A DNA stretch of 64,000 bases, from the NCBI RefSeq assembly GCF_002967765.1, contig NZ_PUHY01000012.1, positions 1,116,001-1,180,000 of the forward strand, read 5' to 3'. Positions within the stretch are counted from its first letter, which is position 1; each line of letters begins with the position of its first letter. The notes beneath the pieces were generated by a model. That model saw nothing but the letters and a program-made list of their open reading frames with translations, was not told where the DNA came from and did not search any database. This stretch comes from Blastopirellula marina (GTDB lineage: Bacteria; Planctomycetota; Planctomycetia; Pirellulales; Pirellulaceae). A program made the position numbers and the translations under genes. This document shows positions 9,234-19,660 of the stretch, piece after piece.

Positions 9234-11228
9234 ATGCCGAACACCGCAACCATCGAAGCTCCTAGTAGTCCGTCCAAGTCGACACGCACCAATGCGAAAA
9301 GCACTGCCAGCCGCCGAAATGCGGTGGAAGCAGAACTTCGTCAGGAAATCGAGCTGCTCAAAGCGGAGAACGCCGCAATCAACCGATCGCAAGCTGTGAT
9401 CGAGTTCAATCCTGATGGAACGATCCTGACCGCAAACGGCAACTTCCTGGAAGCCGTCGGTTACACCTTGGAAGAGATCCAAGGTCAACATCACCGCATG
9501 TTCGTCGAGCCAGAATACGCCAAGAGCCCTGAGTATCGCCGATTTTGGGATAAGCTGGCGGCTGGCAACTTCGACTCGGGACAGTACAAGCGTCTTGGTA
9601 AGGGTGGCAACGAGATTTGGATCCAAGCCAGCTATAACCCGATCCTGGATGACAGCGGTAAGACTGTGAAGGTGGTAAAGTATGCCGCCGACGTGACTGC
9701 ACAGAAGCTGGAATCCGCTAATTTTGCTGGCCAGATGGAAGCCATCAATAAGGTGCAAGCCGTCATCGAATTCAACATGGATGGCACCATCATCACGGCC
9801 AACCAAAACTTCTTGAACACGGTCGGCTACGCGTTGAAAGAAATCCAAGGCCAACATCACCAGATGTTCGTCGACGGTGAATATGCACGTAGCCCAGAGT
9901 ACCGAAAGTTTTGGGAAAAGCTTAACCGTGGCGAACATGAAGCAAACGAGTACAAGCGATTCGGTAAGGGTGGCAAGGAGATTTGGATCCAAGCATCGTA
10001 CAATCCAATCCTGGATTTGAACGGCAATCCATACAAGGTGGTGAAGTACGCTACCGACGTCACCGATGCCAAATTGAAGAACGCGGACTTTGCCGGTCAG
10101 CTGGAAGCAATCAGCAAGGCACAGGCCGTGATCGAATTTAACATGGACGGAACGATTCGTACGGCCAACGACAATTTCCTCAATACGCTAGGCTATTCGC
10201 TGAGCGAGATTAAGGGACGTCACCACCAGATGTTCGTCGATAGCGACTTCGCGGCGAGCGCCGAGTATCGCGACTTCTGGGCGAAGTTGAATCGTGGCGA
10301 ATACGAAGCCAAAGAATACAAGCGTCTCGGCAAGGGTGGCAAAGAAGTCTGGATTCAGGCTTCCTACAACCCAATTCTCGATCTGAACGGAAAGCCGTAC
10401 AAGGTTGTGAAGTACGCCACGGATGTTACTCGCCAGGTTCGCCTGCGGATGGAAATGGCTGAGTTAATTGCCAATGTCAACGAGAGCGCCAACCAGTTCA
10501 CTGACAGTGCAACCACCGTCAGCGAAGCCTCGCAGACGTTGGCCGAAGGGGCTCAAACCCAAAGTGCCGCCGTTGAAGAAATCAGCGCCTCGGCCCAAGA
10601 GCTGACTCGCTCGATTCAGGGGGTTCGCGATCGAGCGAACGAAACCGACAAGCTCGCTGCGGAAACCAATCGCATCGCGGTTGATGGTGGCCAGGCTGTT
10701 ACCAAGTCGGGCGAAGCGATGGACTTGATCAAAGCTTCGTCGGAACAGATCGGTGACATTATCCAGGTCATCAGCGAGATCGCCAGCCAGACGAATTTGC
10801 TGGCCTTGAATGCGGCCATCGAAGCAGCTAGGGCCGGAGAGCATGGCCTTGGATTCGCGGTTGTGGCAGATGAAGTTCGTAAGTTGGCCGAACGAGCCAG
10901 CGATGCAGCTAAGGACGTGTCGGCGTTGATCAAGGAGTCGACCGCTCGCGTTGCAAATGGCGTGGAATTGAGTTCGCAAGCCGGTTCCGCTTTGGAAAAG
11001 ATTGTTGCAGCTGTCGAATCGACGTCCGCCAAGATTGCCGAAATCGCCTCGGCGACCGACGAGCAAATTAGCATGGCCAACGAAGTCTATACTTCGGTCC
11101 AGCAAGTTGCCGGGGTCACCGAGCAGTCGACCGCTTCCAGCGAAGAAATGGCCGCAAGTGCCGAAGAATTGGGAGCTCAGGCTCGCTCGCTGAAGGACTT
11201 GGTCGAAAGCTTCGATATGCACGGCTAA
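9234..11228 (+). CDS. soluble methyl-accepting chemotaxis protein with three tandem PAS domains
   Basis: 664 residues with no membrane segment, so a cytoplasmic chemoreceptor. A short coiled coil (30-50) leads into three PAS copies starting at residues 53, 175 and 297, exactly 122 residues apart. Each has the pattern QAVIEFN, DGTI, GYxLxEI, HHx[24 protein letters not shown]. The signalling domain fills about 410-664 and contains the conserved hairpin tip [20 protein letters not shown], followed by [14 protein letters not shown], where CheA and CheW dock. PAS domains of this kind often sense redox state or oxygen through heme or flavin; the ligand here is unknown. No CheA, CheW or CheY is in the window. 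Glu/Gln-rich sites flanking the tip are likely methylation sites. Confidence 0.93.
   Translation: MPNTATIEAPSSPSKSTRTNAKSTASRRNAVEAELRQEIELLKAENAAINRSQAVIEFNPDGTILTANGNFLEAVGYTLEEIQGQHHRMFVEPEYAKSPEYRRFWDKLAAGNFDSGQYKRLGKGGNEIWIQASYNPILDDSGKTVKVVKYAADVTAQKLESANFAGQMEAINKVQAVIEFNMDGTIITANQNFLNTVGYALKEIQGQHHQMFVDGEYARSPEYRKFWEKLNRGEHEANEYKRFGKGGKEIWIQASYNPILDLNGNPYKVVKYATDVTDAKLKNADFAGQLEAISKAQAVIEFNMDGTIRTANDNFLNTLGYSLSEIKGRHHQMFVDSDFAASAEYRDFWAKLNRGEYEAKEYKRLGKGGKEVWIQASYNPILDLNGKPYKVVKYATDVTRQVRLRMEMAELIANVNESANQFTDSATTVSEASQTLAEGAQTQSAAVEEISASAQELTRSIQGVRDRANETDKLAAETNRIAVDGGQAVTKSGEAMDLIKASSEQIGDIIQVISEIASQTNLLALNAAIEAARAGEHGLGFAVVADEVRKLAERASDAAKDVSALIKESTARVANGVELSSQAGSALEKIVAAVESTSAKIAEIASATDEQISMANEVYTSVQQVAGVTEQSTASSEEMAASAEELGAQARSLKDLVESFDMHG
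9390..10487 (+). repeat. three 366-bp tandem PAS-encoding repeats
   Basis: Units at about 9390-9755, 9756-10121 and 10122-10487, all in frame with an identical period of 366 bases. Units 2 and 3 look more alike than either is to unit 1, which suggests stepwise duplication within the gene. Confidence 0.85.
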
Positions 11229-11298
11229 GCCGATTGCAACTCGTAAGCTGAATAGTAATTAGTGGGGGCTGATTGCAAGATCGCTCAGCCTTGGGTGG

Positions 11299-11329
11299 CG
11301 GGAGCCCATCTTAACGATGGTCGCTCCCG
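11299..11329 (+). terminator. hairpin after the chemoreceptor gene
   Basis: Stem of 7 plus 5 base pairs with a 2-base bulge (CGGGAGC and CCATC pairing with GATGG and GCTCCCG) about 70 bases after the stop. No T-run follows, so it is a weak candidate terminator. Confidence 0.4.
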
Positions 11330-11374
11330 ATCGCCGATTCTTGATCCGCGTTTGCCTGCTTGCTTGAAGTCGCG

Positions 11375-11407
11375 CTGCGTAAGCATTATTCTTAACTGCG
11401 TAAGAAT
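11375..11407 (+). promoter_or_regulatory. possible operator upstream of the CobW-type gene
   Basis: CTGCGTAAG occurs at 11375-11383 and again at 11396-11404, exactly 21 bases apart, or two helical turns. Overlapping it is a dyad ATTCTTA-N6-TAAGAAT (11388-11407). The block ends about 45 bases before the CobW-type start, a normal place for a repressor site. The regulator is unknown; a metal-sensing repressor is only an inference from the downstream gene. Confidence 0.35.
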
Positions 11408-11451
11408 GTTGATTCGCCCGCACGCTCCTACTTCCTGCACAGGTTTTCTTT

Positions 11452-12570
11452 ATGACGACTGCTTCACCCAAGATTCGTTTCGTGATGATTGGTGGTTTTC
11501 TGGGAGCAGGCAAGACGACCACGATCGGTCGCTTGGCTAAGACCTACCAAGATCGGGGGTTGAAGGTAGGCGTCGTGACCAACGATCAAGCCGCTGACCT
11601 GGTCGATACGAATCTTCTGCGATCGCAAGGGCTTCAAGTTGGGGAAGTCGCTGGCGCCTGCTTCTGCTGCAACTTCAACGAACTGACTTCCACGGTCGAT
11701 AAGCTTTCGGCGAGTGATCGCCCTGACGTTGTCATTGCGGAACCGGTTGGTAGTTGTACTGATCTCGTTGCTACCGTGGTCCAGCCATTGTTGCGGCTGT
11801 TCGATGCGCAGTTCGATGTGGCGCCGTACGGTGTGATTCTCAAGCCGTCGCACGGCCTCCGTATTTTGAGAAAGGAAAGTGGCACCGGGTTCTCGCCGAA
11901 GGCGGCTTACATCTTTGAGAAACAGTTGGAAGAAGCTGACTTCTTGATCATCAATCGCATCGACGAATTGGATGCTGACAAGATCGAAGAGCTTGATGGA
12001 TTGCTAAAAGAGTTCGCACCAAATACGCCTGTCCTGCGACAATCTGCCAAGACGGGGGAAGGGTTCGAGGCATTGGTCGACATGCTCGATCAGCGAGGTG
12101 CATTTGGGCAAAAGATCTTAGAACTCGACTACGACGTTTACGCTGAAGGGGAAGCCGAGTTAGGTTGGCTCAACAGCAGTATGAAGGTCACTGCGACGGC
12201 GCCGTTCGCTTTGGATAAAATGCTGCTAGGTATCGTTGAAGGCTTACGAGAAGAGCTTGCAACGGCAAAAGCAGAAACGGCCCATCTGAAAACGATCGGA
12301 CTGTGGGAGGGAGCATACGGAGTTGCCAACCTGGTTAGTAGTGATACGCCTGCCGTGATGTCGCTGCCTTCAAACTGTGAGACGAAGGAGGCCGAAGTCG
12401 TGGTTAACGCACGCGTCGCAATTGATCCCCAAATCTTGCAGACGCAAGTCGAGAAAATAGTTCACGCAGTCGCTGCCCAGCATGGCTTGCAGATTGAATT
12501 CCACCAAACCCAAAGCTTCCGTCCAGGCCGGCCAGTGCCAACCCATCGCTTTGCGGAGCCCCACGCATGA
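11452..12570 (+). CDS. CobW/COG0523-family GTPase (metal chaperone)
   Basis: A 372-residue G3E GTPase. Walker A is GAGKTTT (residues 18-24). The metal-binding motif is C70-F-C-C73 inside [11 protein letters not shown], the C-x-C-C hallmark of the family. Switch and base-recognition parts are visible ([17 protein letters not shown] for NKxD). The C-terminal region is longer than in the shortest members but lacks a His-rich tract. COG0523 proteins use GTP hydrolysis to deliver Zn, Co or another metal to client proteins. The neighbouring heme/TonB genes and a possible operator upstream suggest metal-responsive expression, but the metal cannot be deduced. It converges with the TonB-dependent receptor gene. 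Confidence 0.9.
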   Translation: MTTASPKIRFVMIGGFLGAGKTTTIGRLAKTYQDRGLKVGVVTNDQAADLVDTNLLRSQGLQVGEVAGACFCCNFNELTSTVDKLSASDRPDVVIAEPVGSCTDLVATVVQPLLRLFDAQFDVAPYGVILKPSHGLRILRKESGTGFSPKAAYIFEKQLEEADFLIINRIDELDADKIEELDGLLKEFAPNTPVLRQSAKTGEGFEALVDMLDQRGAFGQKILELDYDVYAEGEAELGWLNSSMKVTATAPFALDKMLLGIVEGLREELATAKAETAHLKTIGLWEGAYGVANLVSSDTPAVMSLPSNCETKEAEVVVNARVAIDPQILQTQVEKIVHAVAAQHGLQIEFHQTQSFRPGRPVPTHRFAEPHA

Positions 12571-12599
12571 TCGTCGGCTCCGTTGGGAAACCGACGATC
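12569..12599. terminator. hairpin between convergent genes
   Basis: Perfect 9-base stem (GATCGTCGG with CCGACGATC, 13-base loop) starting at the CobW-type stop codon and 18 bases from the receptor's 3' end. It is placed as a shared terminator but has no T-run on either side. Confidence 0.45.
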
Positions 12600-12616
12600 C
12601 GTGGCCTGACCGGGAT

Positions 12617-14867
12617 TTAGTGCGTCAGCTCGTAAGAGAGCAAGGCATTAATCCCTGGCCCGTCACTGCCGGAGCCATGGACTCGGTACTGTTCATCGAA
12701 GATGTTCTCGACATTCAGGGAAAGCCGTTGGCGTGGCGAGATCATTCGGCCATAGCGGAAGTTGAGTGTTACGAAGCCAGGGGTTCCGCCAGCTGGAATG
12801 CGGTTGGTATCGGACATGTCGCGTGCCGAGAGAAGGTCCTGTTTGTCGACGATCCAGGTATAGGTATCAAACCAGTCACGACCATTATTCCATCGCTTAC
12901 GAATACCGAGTGTCCCTTGTTGAGGAGGGATACGCGATAACGGTTCGTCTTTATCTAGGTTCTGTCCGTAGGTATACCAATAATTGCCGTACAAACTCCA
13001 GTTGTAGCTCAGCTGGTATTCCGCAGAGAATTCGACGCCGTTTAAATAGGCGTGCCCGTTCGATCGATCCAGCAGTTGCATCGTATTCGGGGCACTGGTG
13101 TCGATGTAGTTCTGGAGGTCGTTCCACCAGACGTACGTCTCGGCGCGAAAACGATCCGTATTCATCTTGGCGCCGATTTCGTAGGTAATACTGTTCTCCG
13201 GCATCAAATTAGGATTCGGAAGCTGCGTTCCAACGAATACGTTGCCATTGATCGCTGCTAGATCGTCGATGTTTGGCGCTCGAAACCCTTCGCTGATCGA
13301 ACCGACCAGATTGATTTTCTCGGTCAGCTTATAAGTTAGTCCGATGTTTCCAACCCAGTCCTGGTACTCAGGATCGATGTGATCCGTCACCATGCCTGCG
13401 GTGACGGTGGCACCCGCTGTGATATGTTCGTATCGAATCCCGCCAGTAAGCAGCAGGTTGTCGGTTAACCAGCCGTCCCACTGCACATAGCCACCGTAGC
13501 GCGAGTAGAACGAATCATCAGGGATCTCGCCGGCGCGATTGTCGATGGTGGGAGGTACCGTGCCGTAATCGATATCGCTGCGAGCCGATCCGATTTCGTC
13601 ATGATACCAATCGAGCCCATAGGAAACGGTTCCCCAAGAATCGAGCGACTTCATAAATGAGAACGTTAAGCCAAACTGTTCGTCGAAGAAGCTGCGTTCG
13701 CTGACAATATTTGGGTCTCTGCCGACGCGATAGTCTCGATCTTTTCGAAGTTCGTCCGTGCGTTGGAACGAAGTCGTAATCTGATAAAAGTCTGCCAGAC
13801 CGACGTCGCTGACGCCTTGATAGCGAAGGTAGTACAAGTCACGAACTTGCGGATCAAAGATTGACTCACGATCTGCTGGATAGCGATCCGTTCGAAAGAT
13901 ATCCTCCCCCACGATAATGTTGTAGGCCGAAAATCAGTTCCGAAGAATCGTCCACCAGATAGGTCACTTTCAAGTCGGCGGCATTGTAACGCCAACTCGT
14001 CGCTGGTTGACGGCCCACATCGAACCCCGCTGGGGCATCGGGCGATCCACCAATGTCCAGGTTGTTGTAGTTTCCGTAGGTTCCGCCGCCATAGAAACCT
14101 GTCGATTCGGTGAAGCCTTCGACGCTGACTCGCCCGGTATAACCAAGATCGGCCGAACTGAATCGCTGGATCGTGCCGCCGGTCAGATAGTTAGTACTCG
14201 TGTAGTTCGCGCTTTTGGTGACAACGTTGATGACGCCGCCAATTGCATCGCTTCCGTAAAGAACGCTCCCTGGTCCACGTATCACTTCAATGTGATCGAC
14301 GGTGTTGGGATCAATCGTATTGAAGTATTGGTTGGGGCCACTCCGAAAAGTCGCGTTCGTCATCCGAACGCCATCAACCATGATCAAGACTTGCTGTCCG
14401 GTGAGACCTCGAACGTAGGGTGACGATTGGCCACGTCCCGTTCGTTGCACCATCACGCCGACTTCGTTCTCCAGGGCTTGCCCCATGTCCAGAGGCGACT
14501 TCTCCATCAAACGCTGGTGCGAGATGATGTTGATCGCACGGGGATTGTCGAAAAGCGAAATCGGGGCTCCCCGCGTTCCATCCGTCCAGCTTTCTAGCAT
14601 TTGGTCTGACAGCGAAGGAAACAATGCGTCGAACTCGGCTGCGTCGTTGAACAGTGAGTCCTCGTTCAACAGGCTTGGCAATGCTTCCTGAGCGGGCTCC
14701 GATTCCTCGTTAGGAATGACGTCAACAGGGGGGAGGCGAGGCGTCTCTGCTCCCTCTTGCGAGACAATCGGCTGAATGTTGGGATCGAAGATCGGTTCGT
14801 CGCAGAGCGCTGAATGGGTAGCGACCCCCAGCAGGATCAATGAGAACAATCGAATTCGAAACATCAC
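12617..14867 (-). pseudogene. TonB-dependent heme-type receptor, frameshifted in this sequence
   Basis: Two overlapping frames together encode one outer-membrane receptor of about 749 residues. The first part (14867 to about 13906) has a signal peptide (ending HSALC), then a plug domain with LIMVDGVRMTNATF and VDHIEVIRGPGSVLYGSDA. The second (about 13912 to 12617) is the beta barrel. The frames meet at five C's on the plus strand (13906-13910); removing one base joins LIFGLQHYRG to EDIFRTDRYP without a gap. The barrel carries FRAP followed by NPNL, the two boxes of heme/hemoglobin receptors, though the usual His between them is not visible. With hemP and tonB just upstream, heme uptake is the best reading. 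The extra base could be a sequencing error, phase variation or real loss. Confidence 0.85.
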
Positions 14868-15244
14868 GAGTTTGTTGACTCCAGGCGAACCCAGATCCCA
14901 TTGGCTATGCAGCTAGGGAATACCGGATTCTGGTGGTGGTGGGGTATCTGTCACCTTCGGCATCAAAGTCGGACGAATTCGGTGGAATGCGTGAATCCGT
15001 TAAGAGTTGCCTAGATTGCCGAGTGGGAGTGTCGTCCCAAGCGACATTGGTGTCGTGCGGTGCGACATGAAACGTGCCCATTCGAGTCAGAATCGCGGGA
15101 ATCAGGGCTGGCGCGCGAATTGCAAGTTGGGGGGATGATCCCGTACACCGAATCGCGGAGACCCGGGGTTTCATCGAAAAGCGATCTTCCGCCAAACCCC
15201 ACGTAGGGATACGTCCGATTCCTTTAGCAGAAGTGTTCAGTGCG
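14868..15244. other. divergent promoter region of receptor and hemP
   Basis: About 380 bases upstream of both the receptor (minus) and hemP (plus). Short dyads are present, for example TGTCG-N7-CGACA near 15051, but no recognisable Fur box or standard promoter. Iron or heme control is expected from the genes but not visible. Confidence 0.4.
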
Positions 15245-15445
15245 ATGCATGGTAGCTATGATGGCATGAGCGGTACTCAATTAACCGAACGACCGCATGA
15301 GTATGTTTCCAACGATCGAAGCACTGATTTGCCGATCGCCTCGCAAGATTTGCTGCAAGGCCAACGGCAAGTTTGGATTGATCACGGTGGCACACTTTAC
15401 TGCCTCAAGGCGACCTCCAATGGGCGCCTTTATTTAACGAAATAG
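15245..15445 (+). CDS. hemP: hemin uptake protein HemP
   Basis: A small protein of 66 residues (59 if the second ATG at 15266 is used). Its C-terminus, DLLQGQRQVWIDHGGTLYCL then NGRLYLTK, is the HemP signature: a leading Leu-Gly/Gln-Gly, a central His-Gly-Gly-x-x-Tyr, and a terminal LxLTK. HemP genes accompany heme receptors and TonB in many bacteria; in some they act in induction of heme uptake. The frame continues upstream to 15074, but that part is basic and repeat-poor and probably untranslated. Neither start has a strong ribosome site. It is divergent from the receptor and upstream of tonB, which fits a heme-uptake island. Confidence 0.8.
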   Translation: MHGSYDGMSGTQLTERPHEYVSNDRSTDLPIASQDLLQGQRQVWIDHGGTLYCLKATSNGRLYLTK

Positions 15446-15537
15446 AGTTCTCACCAAGCTTGTTAGTTAAGTTTGGGGGACTCGTTTAACTGGGCCAAAT
15501 TCCCTCGGTTGTCGGTGCCGTGGTGTGGTCAATTTAC

Positions 15538-16293
15538 ATGCGGCTATTAGCAACCCGACAATTTGCAATCCAATTTTCTGTGTGGACGCATATGGTGTTC
15601 TTGCTGGCGATTGGGTGGCAAAGTTCTTCCAATTGGGTTCACACCGAATTTACCGGCGAACGTCAAGCAGTAAATATCTCGGCCACGTTTGTGCCACCAA
15701 CACCTCTCAGCGAACCTGAGCCGGTGGAGTTCTTACAGAGCGAAACGGACGCGGAGAAGTCGAGTGCCGACGTCGCTCCTGATGCAGAAGTTGCGAAATT
15801 GTCACTCGATTTGCGTCCAACCGTCCAGGTCTCAACACTGCTAGTCGAACAGGCGGCAACACCAGACGTTCAGATGGCGGAGCGACGGGAGTTCAAGCAT
15901 CAGCCCGAACCTGTCGAGCCAACGGCAAAGCCTCTCCAGCGGAAGTCACGTACCTTGGCAGTTGCCTCCTTGGCTCAAGCCAAGCCAGTTGCACTGGGTA
16001 CGAGTAAGAAGACGCCCCCTGATTTCTCGATGAATCGTCCACCCAGCTATCCAGCAGAAGCATTGCGCAAGGGTTGGAAAGGGGAGGTTCTACTGAAATT
16101 AACGATTCACCTGGATGGAACCGTCACGCAGGTTTCGATTGTGAAGAGTAGCGGCTACCCAATTCTCGATGAAGCCGCAGTGCGGGCCGTGAAAACTTGG
16201 CGCGGCGTCCCCACCATGCAAGGTGGCGAACCCATTATCGCTCAATGGGAGCTTCCAATTCGCTTCCGCTCAACGCCCTCTAGTTCACGTTAG
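15538..16293 (+). CDS. tonB: TonB energy-transducing protein
   Basis: About 251 residues from the ATG at 15538; GTG codons at 15520 and 15523 are alternative starts. One N-terminal membrane segment (about residues 9-27) anchors it in the inner membrane. A Pro/Glu/Lys-rich spacer (about 45-165) crosses the periplasm. The C-terminal TonB domain (about 168-245) has PPSYPAEALRKGWKGEVLL, then LDGTVTQVSIVKSSGYPILD and AVRAVKTWRGVP. TonB couples the proton gradient through ExbB/ExbD to outer-membrane receptors; no exbB or exbD is in the window, so those are elsewhere. It lies 92 bases after hemP and likely serves the adjacent receptor. Confidence 0.9.
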   Translation: MRLLATRQFAIQFSVWTHMVFLLAIGWQSSSNWVHTEFTGERQAVNISATFVPPTPLSEPEPVEFLQSETDAEKSSADVAPDAEVAKLSLDLRPTVQVSTLLVEQAATPDVQMAERREFKHQPEPVEPTAKPLQRKSRTLAVASLAQAKPVALGTSKKTPPDFSMNRPPSYPAEALRKGWKGEVLLKLTIHLDGTVTQVSIVKSSGYPILDEAAVRAVKTWRGVPTMQGGEPIIAQWELPIRFRSTPSSSR

Positions 16294-16487
16294 GCGAGTC
16301 TCTGCAGCTTCGCAAAACCGGAACAATCGCACCAGCAGTGCGCGCTAACGTTTGCGAACCACCTAAGAAGACCACGACTGCGGTAAGGCGCGATAGAGAT
16401 TGCTGGCTAGGGAGTCGATAAGGTGTAGGTTGACTGGGTAGAGTAGCCCGATTTAATGATCAACTAGCGACAGGGGCAACTTAGGAA

Positions 16488-19418
16488 ATGCACTCCGGCA
16501 AATTCCTATTGCGGGTCGTCGTCGAATTGGTTTTGACGGTTGTCCTGGCATTTTTCCTCTCCGGTATTTTGCTGCCCTTTGTGGCGCCGAAATTCCCGGA
16601 AGGTCCAACTCGAATCATCTTTATTTGCCTGGCCGTGTTGCTGGCTGGGCCGGTGTTCGCCTATCGCGGATTGACCTTTTGGTCGCAACGAGAGAATGGT
16701 GACAAGCTTTCCGTAACGAGTGATGTTGTCCGTCCTTTCATGGGCATCATGATTTTCGGCGTGATCTTAACTACCTTGGCGACCGTCTGGATGGCGAGTG
16801 AATCTCGCTCGGATTCCGAAACCCGGTTCGATGCGCTCGCTGAACGTGTAAAGGTGGAAGTTGCTCGCCGTATGGCAAATTTTGAGTATGGCTTGAAGGC
16901 TTTACGCGGTTTGCACGAAGCTAGTGAAGAGGTGAGTCTCGACGAGTTTCGTGACTATTGCCAGGTGGTGGATCCCGTAATCAACTTCCCTGGGGCGATG
17001 GGGCAAGGTTTTATCCGCCGGGTTCATCGCGATCAACGCGATGCCTTCCTCGCGTGGGCGTCGGAAAACTTGGGCGAAGACTTTCAGATCAAAACAGCTG
17101 GCAAGATCAATGATCGCGAAGATTACTACGTAATTTGTCACATTGAGCCGATTGCGAATAATCTAGCCGCTTGGGGACTTGATGTTGGTTCGGAAAAGAA
17201 TCGCCGTGAAGCTGCTAACAAGGCGATCGCATCAGGGCTACCAACACTCACCGCAAAGATCAATCTGGTACAAGATCAACTGGACCATAACGGCTTTCTC
17301 TACTATCTGGCAGTCTACGAAATTGGAATGCCACGCAGCACGCCGGAAGAGCGAGAAAAAGCGTTCCTCGGTTGGGTCTATATGCCAATTACGTCAGAGC
17401 TTGCTCTGGAAGGAATCATTCAATCCGCCGACGACCTCCTCGATGTGGAGGTCTACGATCATATGGCATTAGATCCCTCGGCAAAACTGTTTTGTGGTCA
17501 TGGTTATCACTTCGCAGAATCGGATCGAGCCAAGGCAAGTTATCGCCCTCAGTTCGTGAAAGCGTTTCCGGTGAAAGTCGGTGGACGAAATTGGACGGTT
17601 CAGATCAGCAGCAATCCGAATTTCGATTCGACGAGCACATTTTTGCCACCGATCTTGACCATCATCTTCGGTGGTTTGCTTACATTGTTGATGGCTGGCG
17701 TTATCTGGAACATGGGAAGTTCGCGACGACGGGCAATTCAGTTGGCCGAATCGATGACCGTCGACTTAAAGATCGCGAAGGATGAAGCTGAGGAGAACGC
17801 ACATCGCTTCACTGCCATCTTTATTAACGTGCCGGTCGGTGTAGCCCTCCTGGATACCGGCGCTCACGTGCTCAATGCAAACCCAGAAGGGCTGAAGTTG
17901 TGGGAAGCTTATTCGCAGCGACAGTTGCGAGGTTGCTCACTATTGGATCAAGTCCCTCAGGAGGCTCACTCCGATGTTCTCTACGCCCTGGAAGAGGCAA
18001 TGAGCGGACGCGATGCCCAGGTTGAGTTCCAGATGGTGGGCTTGCGCGGAACCGTTCGCCTAATTGAAATGCACGCGGTGGTCGTAGGTAACGTCAAGCA
18101 AGACGGTACCACGATGCAGATTCTCACGGCGATGCGTGACATTACGAGTCAACGTCGAACTGAAAACGAATTAAGAGAAGCGAGTAGCCGAGCCGAGACT
18201 GCGAACCAGACCAAGAGCGAGTTTCTCGCAAACATGAGTCACGAAATTCGCACGCCAATGACCGCGATTCTCGGGTATACAGATCTCCTCGCCGAAGAAC
18301 AGTATCGAGATGTCTCGCTGGATGACCGGATTGAATACATCAATACGATCCGCCGAAACGGCGAGCATCTTTTGATGATCATCAACGACATTCTCGACTT
18401 GTCTAAAATTGAAGCGGGCAAGATGACGGTCGAATCGGTGCCAACCCGTATCGATACCGTCGTGCGCGAAGTCATCGAACTGATGCAGGTCAAAGCTAAG
18501 GGTAAGGGCCTGGCGCTCGATGCAACTATTGAAACCAAGATCCCGAAGGTGATCGCCAGCGATCCCATTCGGTTACGGCAGATTTTGGTCAACTTGGTTG
18601 GTAATGCGATCAAGTTTACCGAGATCGGACGAGTTCGCATTCAGTGCCGCTATGATCAGTCTACTAAATCGGTTCTGATCTCGGTCGAAGATAGTGGCAT
18701 CGGGATGACCGAGATGCAAATGGAACGACTGTTCCAAGCCTTCGTTCAAGCGGATAACTCGATGACGCGCCGCTTCGGCGGAACCGGCCTCGGGTTGCGA
18801 ATTAGCAAACGTTTGGCAGAAATACTCGGGGGTGATATCACGATCACCAGCGAAGTCGGGATCGGTAGTACGTTCTGTTTGTCTCTTATGGTCGAGAACG
18901 TTGGTGAGAACAATTGGCTGGAACCAACGGACCACCTCGAGACGATCGAAAAGGCGAGTTCGAGCGACAAAGCTAAAGCGAAGTCCGACAAGCGACCACT
19001 CAAGGGAATGAAGATCTTATTGGCGGAAGACGGCCCGGACAACATCCGCCTCATTTCGTTCCATCTCCGCAAAGCAGGTGCTGAAGTAGCAACGGTTGAA
19101 AACGGGAAACTACTCGTCGAACAAATGACCGACGACGGTACGATCGATGGTGAACTGAAAGATCCGCCACCCTGCGATGTCGTGCTGACCGACATGCAAA
19201 TGCCTGAAATGGACGGGTACGAAGCGGCTCGACTTCTTCGTGATAAAGGAGCGACGCTGCCAATCGTTGCTCTGACCGCCCATGCAATGTCTGGGGACTT
19301 AAAGAAGTGCTTGGACGCGGGATGTTCCGCTTATGCTACAAAGCCAATCGATCGCGACCGGTTAATCAAAGCCGTCCAACGCTTTCATCCTGACACGATC
19401 ACCTCTGCCGCGTTATAG
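16488..19418 (+). CDS. CHASE-domain hybrid sensor histidine kinase/response regulator
   Basis: 976 residues. Membrane helices at about 6-28, 41-60 and 83-104 are followed by a periplasmic CHASE domain (about 110-380, with FPGAMGQGFIRRV and LAVYEIGMP) and another helix at 384-405. Then come a PAS domain (about 440-560), HisKA with catalytic H585 in MSHEIRTPM, an HATPase domain with NLVGNAIKFT, DSGIGM and FGGTGLGLRIS, and a C-terminal receiver with phosphoacceptor D902 in LTDMQMPEMDG and the conserved Lys in ATKPIDRD. No Hpt domain follows, so a separate phosphotransfer protein is needed. CHASE domains sense small extracellular molecules; the ligand is unknown. Separately transcribed from the tonB island. 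Confidence 0.95.
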   Translation: MHSGKFLLRVVVELVLTVVLAFFLSGILLPFVAPKFPEGPTRIIFICLAVLLAGPVFAYRGLTFWSQRENGDKLSVTSDVVRPFMGIMIFGVILTTLATVWMASESRSDSETRFDALAERVKVEVARRMANFEYGLKALRGLHEASEEVSLDEFRDYCQVVDPVINFPGAMGQGFIRRVHRDQRDAFLAWASENLGEDFQIKTAGKINDREDYYVICHIEPIANNLAAWGLDVGSEKNRREAANKAIASGLPTLTAKINLVQDQLDHNGFLYYLAVYEIGMPRSTPEEREKAFLGWVYMPITSELALEGIIQSADDLLDVEVYDHMALDPSAKLFCGHGYHFAESDRAKASYRPQFVKAFPVKVGGRNWTVQISSNPNFDSTSTFLPPILTIIFGGLLTLLMAGVIWNMGSSRRRAIQLAESMTVDLKIAKDEAEENAHRFTAIFINVPVGVALLDTGAHVLNANPEGLKLWEAYSQRQLRGCSLLDQVPQEAHSDVLYALEEAMSGRDAQVEFQMVGLRGTVRLIEMHAVVVGNVKQDGTTMQILTAMRDITSQRRTENELREASSRAETANQTKSEFLANMSHEIRTPMTAILGYTDLLAEEQYRDVSLDDRIEYINTIRRNGEHLLMIINDILDLSKIEAGKMTVESVPTRIDTVVREVIELMQVKAKGKGLALDATIETKIPKVIASDPIRLRQILVNLVGNAIKFTEIGRVRIQCRYDQSTKSVLISVEDSGIGMTEMQMERLFQAFVQADNSMTRRFGGTGLGLRISKRLAEILGGDITITSEVGIGSTFCLSLMVENVGENNWLEPTDHLETIEKASSSDKAKAKSDKRPLKGMKILLAEDGPDNIRLISFHLRKAGAEVATVENGKLLVEQMTDDGTIDGELKDPPPCDVVLTDMQMPEMDGYEAARLLRDKGATLPIVALTAHAMSGDLKKCLDAGCSAYATKPIDRDRLIKAVQRFHPDTITSAAL

Positions 19419-19660
19419 CATCGGCAGTGCGAGGAATCAGATTTCCTTGTACCCTCCTGCGTGCCACTCGCGCCGCCATTCTGTGGGTGGTAATGTCACG
19501 CTCTGATTACTGCTTAAATCTTGTTTCGTTGTACAGCTAAACCTTAGAAAGCCTTTTGGCTGCCCTTCGACAATTCCTCAGACAGGTGGCGAACGGATAG
19601 GGTGCCGTCGTCTAGGGCCCCTTTCTTGGCAAATTGAAGCGGTTTTACTGCGATAGGGCG

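Noticed and set aside
9198-9992. 264-residue minus-strand open frame
   Set aside because: It is the antisense of the tandem PAS copies, and its repeated look merely mirrors them.
9390-10487. Tandem repeat considered as a CRISPR or satellite
   Set aside because: Period is 366 bases, fully in frame and encoding PAS domains.
10464-11222. 252-residue minus-strand open frame
   Set aside because: Antisense to the chemoreceptor signalling domain; Gly/Arg/Ser/Leu-biased with no family features.
14905-15195. Minus-strand open frame between the receptor and hemP
   Set aside because: No ribosome site and no domain-like composition; it occupies the expected divergent promoter region.
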